Below are positions 35,171 through 46,720 of a stretch of DNA of 64,000 nucleotides, piece by piece; the first letter of the stretch is position 1, and the number at the start of each line of letters is the position of its first letter. The notes below the pieces were generated by a model. It was not told the origin of the DNA. It saw only the letters and a program-made list of their open reading frames with translations, and searched no databases. This DNA comes from Palaemon carinicauda (lineage: Eukaryota; Arthropoda; Malacostraca; Decapoda; Palaemonidae), in the NCBI RefSeq assembly GCF_036898095.1, contig NC_090766.1, forward strand, positions 32,286,327-32,350,326, in the 5' to 3' direction. A program made the position numbers and the translations under genes.

Positions 35171-36081
35171 ATAACATAACGCGAAGCAAGTGCACGAATT
35201 GAAACATTTTGTGGTGGCGGCAGGTAGTGTGGTAAAACCTGTCGTCTAGTGCTGCGATGAACAGTGAACTGTTTGGGACTGTTACAGTTTGGGTGAAAAG
35301 GTGTTAACACCTTACAGTGTAATACCCTTTATCAAAGGTCACCCTGGTGACACTGGGACTGTTCTTCATAGGTGTAGAATCATACCAATGACACCAGAGC
35401 CATATGTACACTTGTATGCAGTGTTAAAATTCATCTAACATTTACAGTGAAATTATCTTAATTTTGCAAATGATTTTGAGTGGCTAACATATTTTTCTTC
35501 CCTTTCAGGTGATAAATATATATGTACCTTTAGAATGTTGACTGTATATAAATTGATTCTAATTTAATACTCTCGATATTCCATTTATGTCGTCTATACA
35601 AATAAAGGATGAAAATGTATTTGCGTCTTATTCGCCCCAAAGTAGCCAAATAAAATTAGAGTTTTTACTTATTTTCCTAAAATTAAGTATATACTTGAAG
35701 GTGCATATACATGTGAACATAATTATTGAAAGATAATTACATTTGTTCCAACATATATACAAACCTTGTCACTTCTATAGCAAGGATGACATTTCCCTGC
35801 AGGGGGCAGGAAGCCCTAAGATTGTTCCAAGCTTAGTGGATATGACGTATAACGGTACCATCATATATTTATGTGGTCTGGGTGACCATATAGAAGCTAA
35901 CTCAAGGTTAAGGCACTTATACAAACCCACAGATACAGTACTTTCAAGTAATTCTCTGGTAAACTTCCATCAGGACGACATGGCTTGAGCCCAAAAAACG
36001 AATTTTGAAACAAATCGAAAAATCTATTTTTGGGTGGGATAGCCATGTTGTCCTGATAGACCCACCATGCTTAATTGCTAC

Positions 36082-36403
36082 AAGGAATGGGTAGCCATAT
36101 TGGGCCCTGTAGTAGTACGGGAAGGGGATCCACCAGGTAACCTTGATGACGGCTCCCCTTCAATTTCGCCACTCTTCTCCCTCAGAGCGAAAACTCTATG
36201 CGGGGTGAAGATTGCCATGTGCCGTATCAAGAAATACGTCCCCTGATATTATGCGATATCCTTAAAAAATTTTCTAAGGATACTCGCGCCAGGAGTTAGA
36301 ATTCTGGAGACCTATGGTCAATTCTCTGGGAGTATCACTGTAGCTAAATATCCCTTAGAAAGCTGCCTAAAGGAACCTTCCATCAGGACGCCATGGCTAT
36401 CTC
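36082..36403. repeat. Right inverted terminal repeat of DIRS B
   Basis: It is the reverse complement of the left repeat, from AAGGAATGGGTA to AGGACGCCATGGCT. Confidence 0.93.
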
Positions 36404-36439
36404 AACCAAAAATAGATTTTTCGCTTTGCTTCAAAATCC

Positions 36440-36720
36440 ATTTATTATTATTACTAGCCAAGCTAGAACCCTAGTTGGAAAAGCAAGATGCAATAAGCCC
36501 AAGGGCTCCAATAGGGAAAATAGCCCAGTTAAGAAAGAAAATAAGGAAATGAATAAATTATGAGAACAAATTAACATTAAATCATTCCAAAAACAGTAAC
36601 GTCAAAACAGATATGTCATATATAAACTATTAACAATGTCAAAACAGATATGTCATATATAAACTATAAAAAGACTCATATCAGCCTGGTCAAAATAAAA
36701 ACATTTGCTGTAACTTTGAA
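36440..36720 (+). repeat. Interspersed repeat R1, copy 3
   Basis: This copy abuts the DIRS B terminus. It has TTATTATTATTACTAGCC, GCAAGATGCAATAAGCCC and AAGGGCTCCAATAGGG. A 35-bp internal segment around GTCAAAACAGATATGTCATA is duplicated (36601 and 36636). Confidence 0.9.
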
Positions 36721-36870
36721 CTTTTGAACCGTTAAATTACAGAAAATGTGATGAAAGGTAGTTCAAAAGGTACAGGAATAGAGTCTGGCATGGTATATGG
36801 TTATATTAGGAAAGAAACAGTATGACGGACAATTGAATTGATAAAGAAAAGCAACGAGGATTTACAGATG

Positions 36871-37110
36871 GAAGCTACAGCCCTTGTTAGAAAATCAAGA
36901 TGCTAAGCCCAAGGGTTCCAACTAGGAAAAATAGCCCAGTAAGGAAAGGAAATAAGGAAATAAATAAAATACAAGTTATGTAATGAATATTCAAATAAAA
37001 CATTTTAAGAACATCAAAAAACTTTTATACATAAACAATTAAAAGATATTTATATCATCCTGTTAAATATAAAAACATTAGCTACAAGTTTGGATTCAGT
37101 ATTTTTTTTC
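36871..37110 (+). repeat. Interspersed repeat R1, copy 4
   Basis: AGCTACAGCCCTTGTTAG, AAATCAAGATGCTAAGCCCA and AAGGGTTCCAACTAGG are followed by GGAAAGGAAATAAGGAAATA. It lies in the same orientation as, and about 150 bp from, copy 3. Confidence 0.88.
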
Positions 37111-38255
37111 TAAACAAGTTGCACAAAAATTTTGACAGCAGAGGTACATAGTTACACGAGGTATGCACGGACCTCGATAACACCTTTGATAAACTGAAAA
37201 AGATGCATTAAGGATGAATGAAGGCATTTTGGTGTGAGCAGCTAATGGATTTTATGAATGCAGTGCATTGCAATATGCAGCAGGTGTGGTGTAGAATGTG
37301 GTTTGAGATATGGCTGTTATGTCTCTGAGAAAAGATCTTTAAGGATGTTGCGATGTCAGAAGGAAGAAAATAATTAGGAGATTGAAATAAAAATGGGTCA
37401 TGAATGCAGAATAGTTAATACTGTATAGTGAAACACTTAACATACGGTACATGTAAGAGGAAGGAGTTGACAGTGAACCTAATCAAGAATATTAAAACTA
37501 TGGTTTTTTATAGAGCCTGGTCAACTCTCTACCACATATTACTGTACACTTTAAATAGCAGCGAGTTAGCAAACGAAGATCGCCCAAGTACTGTACAGTT
37601 AGTTAGCAAACGAAGATTGCCCAAGTACTGTACAGTTAATCTTTTAACTTAGGCAGAACTTTTCTTACCAATTTACCACTATTTTAAAGACCTTTAAGGG
37701 TACCAACTCGATTGCGGATACACAGCAGTGACTAAGATGAGGTAAAGGGTTATCAGGTGGGGACAGCCATAATTCGTGGATCTATGACTTTCGTGAGTAC
37801 TGTACAGTATTCGTAGTCCCTGCAAATGTTAAGGACTGAATTTACCTGCATTTTGAACGGTGGCCAGAGAGGTTGGTACAGAGATGAGGATAAAAAAGCC
37901 TATCTCAACATAAGTTAATTACCTATATACATTAGTGTATCACTCTGATGTTTAATAAATTGCTGAATACAGTATACTGTACAAACGAAAATTGCATTAT
38001 AAGAAATTTTCAAAAAAAGAGCAAATTTATACATGGTTCAAGCATAAATTGCCAATAACTTAAAAACCAGTTTCTAGAGAAAAAGAATTGACAGAATTAG
38101 ATTGTTTAGTTTGAATGTCCATTCACTGGAAATAAATGTGAGAATATCATTTTACAACAATTCACTAAAATAAAAAACATGACACTAAGTCGAAACAAAA
38201 CCAACGACTGTAAAACAATTGTTAAACACAGAGTTCAGCTCCCTGAAATATATCA
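37111..38255. other. AT-rich sequence, no gene recognised
   Basis: A 37-bp tandem duplication starts at 37565 and 37602 (GTTAGCAAACGAAGAT unit, each ending in the palindrome TACTGTACAGTTA). Otherwise nothing is supportable. Confidence 0.5.
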
Positions 38256-38526
38256 AATCTTAAAAAGAATTTGTATTTTTCCTAACTATACAAACCTGAG
38301 CCCTTTAAAATAAGGTATTCAGGGAGATGGAATGGCTATTAAAAATGTTAAAGAGGTAATTACCAACAGTTGGCAAGCGCGAGCTACTTCTGTCCACTCT
38401 CCTCTCAAAGACTCTTCACTTTTGTCCTTTGGGTAGACATTGAGAGGTGGTTGGGGTGGAGAGTTAAACTTTAAAGGAGATGGGTTTGTACAGCTTGGAA
38501 AAATAAAAAATCACAAATTTTAAGTA
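38256..38526. mobile_element. Solo DIRS-type terminal hairpin module
   Basis: The left arm (about 38259-38300) has AGAATTTGTATTTTTCCTAA then ACTATACAAACCTGAG. The right arm (about 38482-38526) has GGGTTTGTACAGCTTGG, AAAAATAAAAAATCAC and AAATTTTAAG. The spacer has no coding frame. It lies immediately left of, and slightly overlapping, DIRS element C, whose own left arm starts at 38511. Confidence 0.6.
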
Positions 38527-38550
38527 ACTTGTATTTTTCCTAACAGTACT

Positions 38551-38730
38551 TACCTCAAACTACTTTCTTAGGAGTACTGTATCTGGGATTCTCCTCCCAA
38601 CCGACCAGAATTTTGTGTAGTTCCCCATCTCCATTTTCTATAGTGAGTCCCTCTGTGGCGGATGGATACTCGCTCTGAGGCGACCCGGGTCAGCGAGAGC
38701 GCGTGGCCAGGTCTCGGTCACCAGTAAGTT
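38551..38730. repeat. Left inverted terminal repeat of DIRS C
   Basis: It pairs with 44168-44345 at roughly 90 percent identity by eye. It includes GGATGGATACTCGCTCTGAG and GGTCTCGGTCACCAGTAAG. Confidence 0.92.
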
Positions 38731-39221
38731 TTTCATAAATATGGCATCAAAGTCCTGTAAGACACTCGGGGAAGGATGGGCGGGCAATGACCAGAAAGTA
38801 GTTCGAGGTAAGTACTGTTAGGAAAAATACAAATCACTTAAAATTTGTGGTTTGTTCCAGCACAGAGTACTTACCTCAAACTACTTTCTTAGGAGACTTA
38901 TACTTCAGGAGGTGGGGGTAGTCTTACGGACCGAGAGACCTGCTGGATAATAAAGATTGAACCTAGATAGGAGGCTAGGTTCTTCTGATCACTAACGGGA
39001 TATGAGACTTGGGGAGAACTACGCAAAACAACTATTTAGTGTCTAAGTAACTCGCATCTGTAAGTATCTCCGGACATGGGCGTCTCCACTGAACGTTTCT
39101 CACATGGGAGGAGTAAGGGAAAAAGGGAATGGAAGGGAAGCGGGGACAAGGGGGGAAAAAGTAAGGTAGGAACTTGTGTCGCTTGGAATTACTTTCCACG
39201 GGCTTCCCTGGGGCTTCAACC

Positions 39222-40266
39222 TTAAACCTTTTGGAGCGCAGAAATGACCAGACCAATGGAGAAGGAGTCCAGAGTTTTCCTAGTACAGTCCTTCATGTAG
39301 TGGGCCGTAAAGGTAGACTGCCTGGACCATGTGCCCGACTTCAGGATCTGACCCACAGCCATGTTCTTCTCGAAGGCTAACTTAGTGCTCAGGCATCTAA
39401 TATCATGGGGCCTCGGCTTACCCGGCACCGAGGATCCAGCACTGTCATAGGCTATCTTAATCACCTGCTGTAACCAGAAGGAGATAGTATTCCTGGATAC
39501 TGCTTTCTTCACCACGCCCGAGGAGACGAACACTCTTAATCCAAGGGCGAAGTCTGGCTGTCCTTTCCAGGTATTTTCTAACTGCCCTGACCGGGCATAG
39601 CAACAAATCCCTCGGGTAATCTGATCGCAGAATCACTGGCACTGAAAATCCCTCAAACCTAGGGTCCCAGGAGGCTGGGTTCTGCGTCTTGGCCACAAAG
39701 TCGAGCAGGAACTTGAAACTCAAATCCTTCCAACCTTTCGAGTGCGAAACCTCGTACGACAGCCCATGGAGTTCGCTCACTCATTTAGCCGAGGCCAGGG
39801 CGAGAAGGAAGGCAGTCTTGAGGGTGAGCTCTTTGTCCAGAATGTCCCTGAGGGGCTCAAAGGGTGGCTCAGACAAAGCCTTAAGAACTCTGGCCACGTC
39901 CCACTGCGGCACTCTAGAGGCACGGGGAGAACACGATTGTTCGAAGCTCTTGATGAGCATCGAGATCTGCTGGGAAGCTCCTAGATCTAGACACTTGAGG
40001 AGAAAGACCTGGCCCAAGGCAGCTCGGACACCTTTGATGGCCGGGATAGACATGCCTACGACATCTCTCAGATAGACTAGGAAATCTGCTATCCTATGAA
40101 TGGAGGCCTCCAACGGCCTGAGATTCTGTGAGGCGCACCATTTTGTGAAAGTGGCCCATTTGGCTTGATAAACCGTGACTGAGAACCGTCTCAGGTAACC
40201 CGACATCCTTGTTGCGGTCTTCGATGAGTATCCTTCCTTCCTCAGGAGCCGCTCGATAACCTCCAC
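39222..40266 (-). pseudogene. DIRS C tyrosine recombinase with box I Arg replaced by stop
   Basis: The frame 39781-40266 holds the N-terminal DNA-binding part (SVTVYQAKWATFTKWC, IHRIADFLVYLRD, GVRAALGQVF) and ends ALASAK followed by TGA. The next codons read VSELHGLS, so the stop stands exactly where box I Arg belongs (CGA to TGA, a CpG-type change). The catalytic part continues at 39457-39780. A further frame change near 39530 leads to 39222-39533, with PHDIRCLSTKLAF (HxxR) and STFTAHYMKD, whose Tyr is the likely nucleophile. Apart from these breaks it is a complete DIRS recombinase. Confidence 0.9.
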
Positions 40267-41657
40267 GCGTGTAGGCGGAGGGACCGAGGGTTTTCGTGAA
40301 ACCTTTGGAAGTGGGGCTGACGGAGGAGGTATTCTCTGTTCAGAAGGGGCCAGGGTGCAAGGAGCACCAGTTCCTTAAGGTCCGCGAACCACTCTCTCCC
40401 CGGGCACCAGGGCACTACCAAAGTCATCCACAGGTTCTTTGCTCGTCTCACTCTGTTGAGGACCTGCCTGAGCGTCCCGAAGGGAGGGAAGGCATACACG
40501 TCAAGGTTGTCCCAAGAGTGTTGAAAAGCATCCTCGAATACTGCTGTTGGGTCTGGCACTGGAGAACAGAACACAGGGAGCTGTGCGTTGAGTCTTGTGG
40601 CGAAGAGGTCCATTATCGGCGACCCCCACTTCAGGATGACCGTCTGAGCCACTTCTGGGTGTAGGGACCACTCCGACCCTATCACTTGGCCCATCCTGCT
40701 GAGGCCGTCGGCTAGGACGTTCTTCTTCCCTGGAATGATCCTAGCTGTGATCTCGATTTGCTCCTTTGCGGCCCACTCTAGGATCTTTGTCGTGAGACTG
40801 CACAACTCTTTCGACTTTGTCCTCCTTGCTTTTTCACATAGGCTACCACCGTGGTGTTGTCGCACATCAGAGCCACCGTGTTTCCTCGGAGAAGGTGGAC
40901 GAATTCTACGCACGCCCTCTGAACCTCCATCAGTTCCAGGATGTTTATGTGAAGGTTCTTTTCTTAAGGGGACCACTTCCCCTTCGCTGATTCGTCGAGA
41001 AGATGGGCTCCCCATCCCCCCTTTGATGCGTCCGTGAATAGCAGCATCTCCGGGGGATCGATTGCGAAGGGCATTCCCTTGAGGGTGTTCGTCCTGTCGT
41101 GCCACCACTTCAGGGTTTCCTCCGTCTCCGAGGACACCGTGACCAACTTGTGCAGGGACTCCCCCGGGGTCCAGAATTCTTTTAGGTTCCACTGAACCGC
41201 TCTTAGTTTGAGTCTCCCCCGGGGGACTAACTTCTCCAACGACATCAGGTGGCCCACTAACCTCTGCCAGTCTTTGGCTCTCCTCGGAAGGTTTGCTAGA
41301 AAGTGGAGAATTATCCGGTCTAGATTTTCTAACCTCTCTTAGGAGGGGAAGGCCCTCCCCAACTTGGTGTCTAGAATCATCCCCAGGTAGGTCATCCTGG
41401 AGGAGGGTATCAGTTGCGACTTTTCTAGGTTGATGATGATACCCAAGTCCTTGCAGAACCGTAGAAGCTTCACACCTTGCTCCTTCAGTACTTCCTCTGA
41501 CGCTGAAAGCAACAACCAGTCGTCCAGGTAACGGATCAGACGGATGCCCTGTTCGTGAGCCCAGACTGAAACTGTTGTGAAGACCCTCGTGAAGACCTGA
41601 GGCACTGTCGACAGCCCGAAGCATAGGGTCTTGAACAGCAAGGCCTGGGCACCCCAT
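40242..41657 (-). pseudogene. DIRS C RNase H and polymerase C-terminal region
   Basis: RNase H begins at 40964-41257 with EMLLFTDASKGGWGAHLLD, then switches into the long frame ending at 40242. That frame holds EQIEITARIIPGKKNVLADG and LSRMGQVIGSEWSLHP, the end of RNase H. A conserved DIRS tail follows, with MDLFATRLNAQLPVF, WDNLDVYAFPPFG and MTLVVPWCPGREWF. The upstream half of the long 471-codon frame (about 41657 to 40890) is out of frame with the polymerase and is not meaningful. The tail overlaps the recombinase start by 25 bases. Confidence 0.82.
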
Positions 41658-42031
41658 TTCACCCTTAGGAACTTACTGCTGGAGGGGTGGACAGGGATCT
41701 GAAAATAGGCGTCCTTGAGGTCTAGGGACATCATGAAGTCCCCCTCCCTCAAGGCTGCCATTACCAACTTCGGGGTGTCCATCTTGAAGTTGGTCTTGCA
41801 TACGAACTTGTTGAGGGCCGACAGACTAATGACCGGCCTCCAACCCCCTGTTGCCTTCTCCACCAGGAAGCGTAACCTACGGAGTAGCTTATTAAGGACG
41901 GTATCCCTCTTCTGTAGGACCCAGTTAGCAGTCTGCGTGAGGGATTCGGACGTGAGGAACTTCTTCGCCTTTCCCCCCCGAGCGGATCGGTTCTTGCAGT
42001 AAATTATTATTCTCCGGCACGGAGATATCAC
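41339..42031 (-). CDS. DIRS C reverse transcriptase domain (intact frame)
   Basis: An uninterrupted 230-codon frame covers the palm and fingers of the reverse transcriptase. Recognisable parts are RLRFLVEKATGGWRPVISLS, MMSLDLKDAYFQIPVHPSS (motif A Asp), TLCFGLSTVPQVFTRV (motif B) and LIRYLDDWLLLSA (motif C with both aspartates), then LEKSQLIPSSRMTYLGMILD. It copies element RNA into DNA in a DIRS life cycle. This is the only intact polymerase core among the five elements. The frame ends at a stop at 41339, and the thumb and RNase H follow in another frame, so the full polymerase is still broken. Confidence 0.9.
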   Translation of the reverse strand: MISPCRRIIIYCKNRSARGGKAKKFLTSESLTQTANWVLQKRDTVLNKLLRRLRFLVEKATGGWRPVISLSALNKFVCKTNFKMDTPKLVMAALREGDFMMSLDLKDAYFQIPVHPSSSKFLRVKWGAQALLFKTLCFGLSTVPQVFTRVFTTVSVWAHEQGIRLIRYLDDWLLLSASEEVLKEQGVKLLRFCKDLGIIINLEKSQLIPSSRMTYLGMILDTKLGRAFPS

Positions 42032-44007
42032 GAGAGGACGGGAAACCCACTAGGGTACAGGCCCATCAGTCCAGCCAAGACGTGACATTGACCAAGTCCT
42101 GGGCCATGTCCTCCATCTTTGTGGCCTCCGCTGGGGAGAAACACATTGGGGCAGAGGAGGCCCTGTCTTCTGCACTTCTTTGGTTCAGCATTGCTATCGC
42201 CGCCTCGACCGCATAGGGACCTCCGTGCCGTCCGTCCGGGACGTAGAACCGTTTGTGTTCTTAGGCCTGGAAGCAGCTTGGAGGACCCTTGGCTCCTGGT
42301 GGCATCCGCTTGGCTCGCGACGTACTTGTCTATATGATCCACCCCTAATTTCACGTCCGGCGCTTGAGGAAGGGTTAGGGACGGCTTCTGCTGGACTGGG
42401 TTGTCCACTAACCTGCCCAGACCGGAGAGCCAGGCGTGCTCCGTCGAGGGTTTCTGGTTGTCAAGCCTGTGGTGCCACCTGATGAGCGCGAGAACCTTTC
42501 TGTAGGAGGAGACGTGATCCGCTGAGCACTCTCCCCCTTCTATAAGGCCTTCAGCCACTTGATCCTCCACGTCGGCTGCCTCGTGGGTCACGGATAGAGC
42601 CACATGGGAGGCTAGATCTCCTATCTCTCGCCGTACCAATGGCGCGGGGATTTGCAGTACGAGTGGATCTGCTGGGACGGGAGTAGCCGTCATGGGTCTA
42701 ACCCCTCCCGCAGAGCTCCGTGGTGCTGGTTTTCCGGTTGCTCCTGGCGCTTAGGTAGAGCTGCCATGAAACCGGGGCCAGGGGCCGCCGGGCCGAAGGA
42801 GTGGCTCTTTCTGCTGGGCGGATGGAGCAGTTCCTTCGCGGGCTTAGGCTTGGCGAAAGAGACTTGAGTCGATGACATAGGGTGACGGCCGGACCGACTG
42901 GAGGACCAGTGTCACGAGGGCGATGAAGCGGCTCTAGGGAGCCACCCGGAAGGGCCTGGAGCGGAGGCTGCCTTGATGAGCTCGCTGCATGGGATGGTTA
43001 CCCGGACTCACTTGTCCCTGGACGAACGGCTATTCCTATTTTTCTTCCTGGAGGTCCTGGCACGCTTCCTGGAAGGGGCTGACCGCGATCGAGACCTCTT
43101 CCGCTTCTTCCTAGAGTCCCGGGGACCGGAATCTTCCGAGGAGGACGAGTCCGACGAAGATGATGAAGATGAGGCCGATGACAGGAAGGAAGACGAGCTC
43201 GTCGAGTCCTCAAGAGACATCTGATGCTGATGGAGGGTTCGCGTGTCGTTTCACCGGCGAGATCGGCTGCATAAAGATGGGTGGGAGCGTCGACGACGGC
43301 GCAGGGGAAGACCGCAGTCTTCTTGGGGCTGAACCAGCTACCAAACTCTTCTTCTATCCGCATTGGGGACCTGAAGGGCGTCCTAGGGGCCGGCCCGTCC
43401 ATGCGATGGAGTCTGGGTTCGACGAGCCTGTCGGAGGACTCTCTTTGTCCGCTTCTCCCCCGGTCGCTGAAGCACCTGAAATACACAGCCACAATGTGGG
43501 GGAAGGAGCCGGAGCAGTCTTCCCCAACACCGGGTCTTCGGTAGAGATGGGTCCTGTAGGCACCAGAACCTCGTCCCCCGAGCACACTTCCGCCCCCCCA
43601 GCAGGCCCCCCCACACGCCTGCACAGACACAACATCCCCCACATCAGGAACATCAGATTCATGGGGATCGGCAATGGGCCGCTTCCCCGCAACGGACTTA
43701 CCTCGTCCCCTACTCTGGGTAGGGGAAGGTGGCGAGGAACCTTTCTCCAATGGAGCCGTAGGCGAAGCCAAGGGCGAGGTGATGCTCGCCTTCTTGGGAG
43801 ATCTCTTGGGACCCTTCTTCTTTTTGGTACCGTAGAGAGCCCACTGGGTCTTGGGTCAGGACTCGCACTCCGGACACGTGGCGGACGGGGAACACACACT
43901 ACCCCTACAAGAAGAACACAGCGTATGAGGATCCACTTCCAGCTTAGAGAGGAACGCACCACAAGATTACCGGCATTAGGCCCGGGGCAACGACGTTGGT
44001 GATCCAT
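42028..44007 (-). pseudogene. DIRS C gag, broken
   Basis: A start at 44007 (MDHQRRCPGPNAG) is followed, after a one-base shift, by VDPHTLCSSCRGSVC, TCPECES, a stop, and PKTQWALYG near 43850-43935. This matches the cysteine motif of the DIRS A gag. The next frame (42998-43771) is Pro/Ser/Gly-rich. A Ser/Arg-rich segment (43008-43220 in another frame) has SSSSDSSSSEDSGPRDSRKK and KRKRSRSRS. The last part (42028-42693) is helical with HVALSVTHEAADVEDQVAEG. The frame changes several times. Opposite-strand frames here are shadows. Confidence 0.72.
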
Positions 44008-44167
44008 AATAGTACACCAAAGCACCAAGCAACACAAGAACACAGGGGAAAGAGGTAGATGATAGGATATAAGGTAATCGGTAAACAAGCGGGAACCACG
44101 TGGGGACACAAAGGGTCGCACGGGATGTGAGAGAGCGGAGAGATGTTAATCACGTCGCGACCAGAAA

Positions 44168-44345
44168 CTTACTGGTGACCGAGACCTGGCCGCGCGCTCT
44201 CGCTGACCTGGGTCGCCTCAGGGCGAGTATCCATCCGCCACAGAGGGACCCACAATAGAAAACGAAGACAGGGGAAACTACACAAAATTCTGGTCGGTTG
44301 GGAGGAGAATACCAGATACATGTACTCCTAAGAAAGTAGGTACTC
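44168..44345. repeat. Right inverted terminal repeat of DIRS C
   Basis: It is the reverse complement of 38551-38730. It lies about 160 bp upstream of the gag start at 44007 in coding orientation. Confidence 0.92.
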
Positions 44346-44362
44346 CGTGTTGGAACAAATGA

Positions 44363-44593
44363 CTTAAAATTTATTTGTTCCTATGCATGTACAAACCTTT
44401 TTTTCATTTAAAATAGGTCAAATTACTTATTGGTGAGTAGGATGTTACCAAAGAACCAAATTGGTTGGTTCTTTTTCTTCTCTGGAAATACCAGTCTACT
44501 TTCTTCCATACAAGAGCAAGGCAGATTTCTTGAACAGCCTTCCATCAGTCATTAAAGGGAATAGTAGGCTGTTAGGGCCTAGCCAGTATTGTT
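44363..44593. other. Sequence between DIRS C and R1 copy 5
   Basis: TTTGTTCCTATGCATGTACA followed by AACC resembles DIRS terminal words and could be the far end of fragment G, but no pairing partner was found. Confidence 0.3.
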
Positions 44594-44935
44594 ATCATCA
44601 TCATCATTACTATTTAAGCTACAACCCTTGCTGGAAATGCAAGATGCTATAAGCCCAAGGGCTCCAACAGGAAAAAATAGCACAATGAAAAAAGGCAATA
44701 GGGATATAAATAAACTACAAGAGAAGCAATGAACAATTAAAATAACATTTTAAGAACAGTAACAACAATAAAATAGATCTTTCATATATCAACTATAACA
44801 CCAAGACATGTCAGCCTGTTCTAAATAAAAACATTCGCTGTAAGTTTGAAGTTTCCCTGATTTAACTACCCGATTAGGAAGCTCATTCCACAGCTGGAAT
44901 AAAACTTCTAGAATACTGTGTAGTATTGAAGAAAT
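44594..44935 (+). repeat. Interspersed repeat R1, copy 5 (long)
   Basis: It opens with (ATC)n, then TTTAAGCTACAACCCTTG, AAGATGCTATAAGCCC and AAGGGCTCCAACAGG. It ends ATTCCACAGCTGGAATAAAA then CTTCTAGAATACTGTGTAGT. It matches copy 2 along its whole length. Confidence 0.88.
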
Positions 44936-45099
44936 CTTTATTTGCCAATGGGGAGATAAAGTTTAGAATGAAGTACCTAGCACTTGATGGCCAACAGATT
45001 GGTAGTCATTCCACATCTTTCCCTCATAATGGAGAGGTGGGGGAGAACTACTACCTAAAGATCCATTCTAATAATAATTGTGCTCAGGAATGTAGCTTT

Positions 45100-46720
45100 A
45101 GAGGCCTGTCAAGGCCCTCATGAGTAGTCTCCTTCCTTTCTGAAAAAATTAACAATTTGGGTAAGGGGCCACAGACTGGAGGCACGTGATAGTTGAGCAC
45201 TTTCGGTTGTCTTTTTAAATTATCCTATCCCTCTGGGAATGAGACAGGAGAGTGAACAATAGGAGAACACGCATCACTAGTTTACGTGCAAGTACAGCAG
45301 GTGTGCTTGAATGTTGCGCGTCAAGGCAAGTGATTCCAAAGCGAGCGCTTGTCGTCTTTAAATTCATGCTCCTCACAAAAAAAGTCTCTCTCCTTCTGGA
45401 GAGCATGCTCAATAGGATCGCTGGTCCTCTAGCAACAAGCTTGCTAGCATTAAACCCGTTAATATGGAACCGGGCTGCTGTTCAGTATGCCATAGGCAAG
45501 CAGAACAGTTTGAGTTCTCTGAGAACTGTGTGTTCTAGTGTTAGCAAGATGATGTGCGCATCATAAATGACCATGTAGATCACAGTTATCTGGTGAGGCA
45601 GGTTTTCTCTGATCTAGTTGAGGCAGAATGCATGTGCAAGGCAGCTTGTTCACTGGTATATGATGAGTAATTCAGAACCCCCTGCGCTCGGATGCAGTGT
45701 TTGTGAGAACGCACATTAGTAGATGGCGAGAGCATGGGCACCCATCATAACTGGAAGGGCTATGAAATCTCTTGTGAGAAGGAGAGCTTGTTCCTTCTAA
45801 AAAAGACTACTTCGTAGACCACATAGTGTGTAGTAAAATAGTGAAGTCTGACTCGAGGCAGAATGTTAACTAGCCAATTGAGTTCAGACTGAAGGTCAAA
45901 ATGATGATACTACCTAGTCTCAATCCCCTTCAAAAGAATCAAGTGGTTAAGCTAGCCCTCCTTTGGATTGGGTATACTTTAGTCATGGAAAAGGCCAAAA
46001 ATGTAGCATAGCGTCGTCAACTGTAAACAAATCAGGTTTATTAGGGAACTCCTCCCAGACAAGCTCGCCTGTTTTGCTAGAAGGAACAAGCGAGTCATCC
46101 TGCCCCAAGACTTGCTCAAGTGTTAAATTACCACCAATCTTTTCTGTCTTGTTTCTGGAAATTACTGATGGTGAAGGGATAGACGTCAAAGGAGTCAAAA
46201 GAACAGGTTTACCGTAGTCACTTTCTTCCACCTCTCAAGGATGAGCCCAAGGAGGAAGAGTCACGCTCTGCCTTCTTCTTTGGCATCCGGCCATATACCT
46301 ACCAACAGGAGGGATACCACTCCCTACATTCCTTCCAAGGGAACCTTAAACAGCATATGTGACCCATGCATGAAGAGCACAAAGCATAAGGAGCTACCTC
46401 TCTGCCACAAACAAAAATGCCGCATTTTCCTGACACTCCCGACCACATCCACATATTCACTTTTGCCATCAGACAAACACATTCCACTCTAAAATGTGTA
46501 AAATGAAAAGTTAGTACACTAAAGCTAAGTTTGTAGAGAGTGCCGATAGCACGTCCGTGTTAGTCGGCGGCTAAAATCAAAGAGATTGGTTAAGTGTACT
46601 GAGAAGGGGGTGGGGCTTCACTGCCACCTTGTTAAAAGTTAAATAGCTCGATTCCAGCTGTGCTAGAATAAACGACCTAATTAAAAGAGGAAGGATTGTA
46701 TTAGTGTAAGAACAAATGAT
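45100..46720 (-). mobile_element. DIRS fragment G (degraded gag region)
   Basis: On the minus strand, 46299-46487 encodes a cysteine cluster VSGKCGIFVCGREVAPYALC, then SSCMGHICC and KECREW. It parallels the VDPHTLCSSCRGSVC plus CPEC cluster of element C. Next comes a Ser/Glu-rich frame (45983-46231: NLTLEQVLGQDDSLVPSSKT). A helical frame (45215-45412) may be the gag C-terminal domain. A terminus-like region lies at about 46500-46700. No polymerase or recombinase remains. Stops and frame changes are frequent, so this is an old copy. Confidence 0.5.

Larger units (their letters stand above)
38511..44362 (-). mobile_element. DIRS element C (best-preserved reverse transcriptase)
   Basis: Inverted terminal repeats are 38551-38730 and 44168-44345 (shared words CCAACCGACCAGAATTTTGT and CATCCGCCACAGAGGGACC or their complements). 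The hairpin arms at the 3' side are 38511-38569 and 38793-38849. The internal complementary region at 38850-38903 (TTTGTTCCAGCACAGAGTAC) matches the inverted right end. Genes on the minus strand are gag (about 44007-42028), reverse transcriptase/RNase H (42031-40242) and recombinase (40266-39222). Confidence 0.93.

Noticed and set aside
43160..44002. 280-codon plus-strand frame
   Set aside because: It is the shadow of the Pro/Ser/Gly-rich DIRS C gag on the minus strand, where the cysteine motif and terminal repeat orientation agree.
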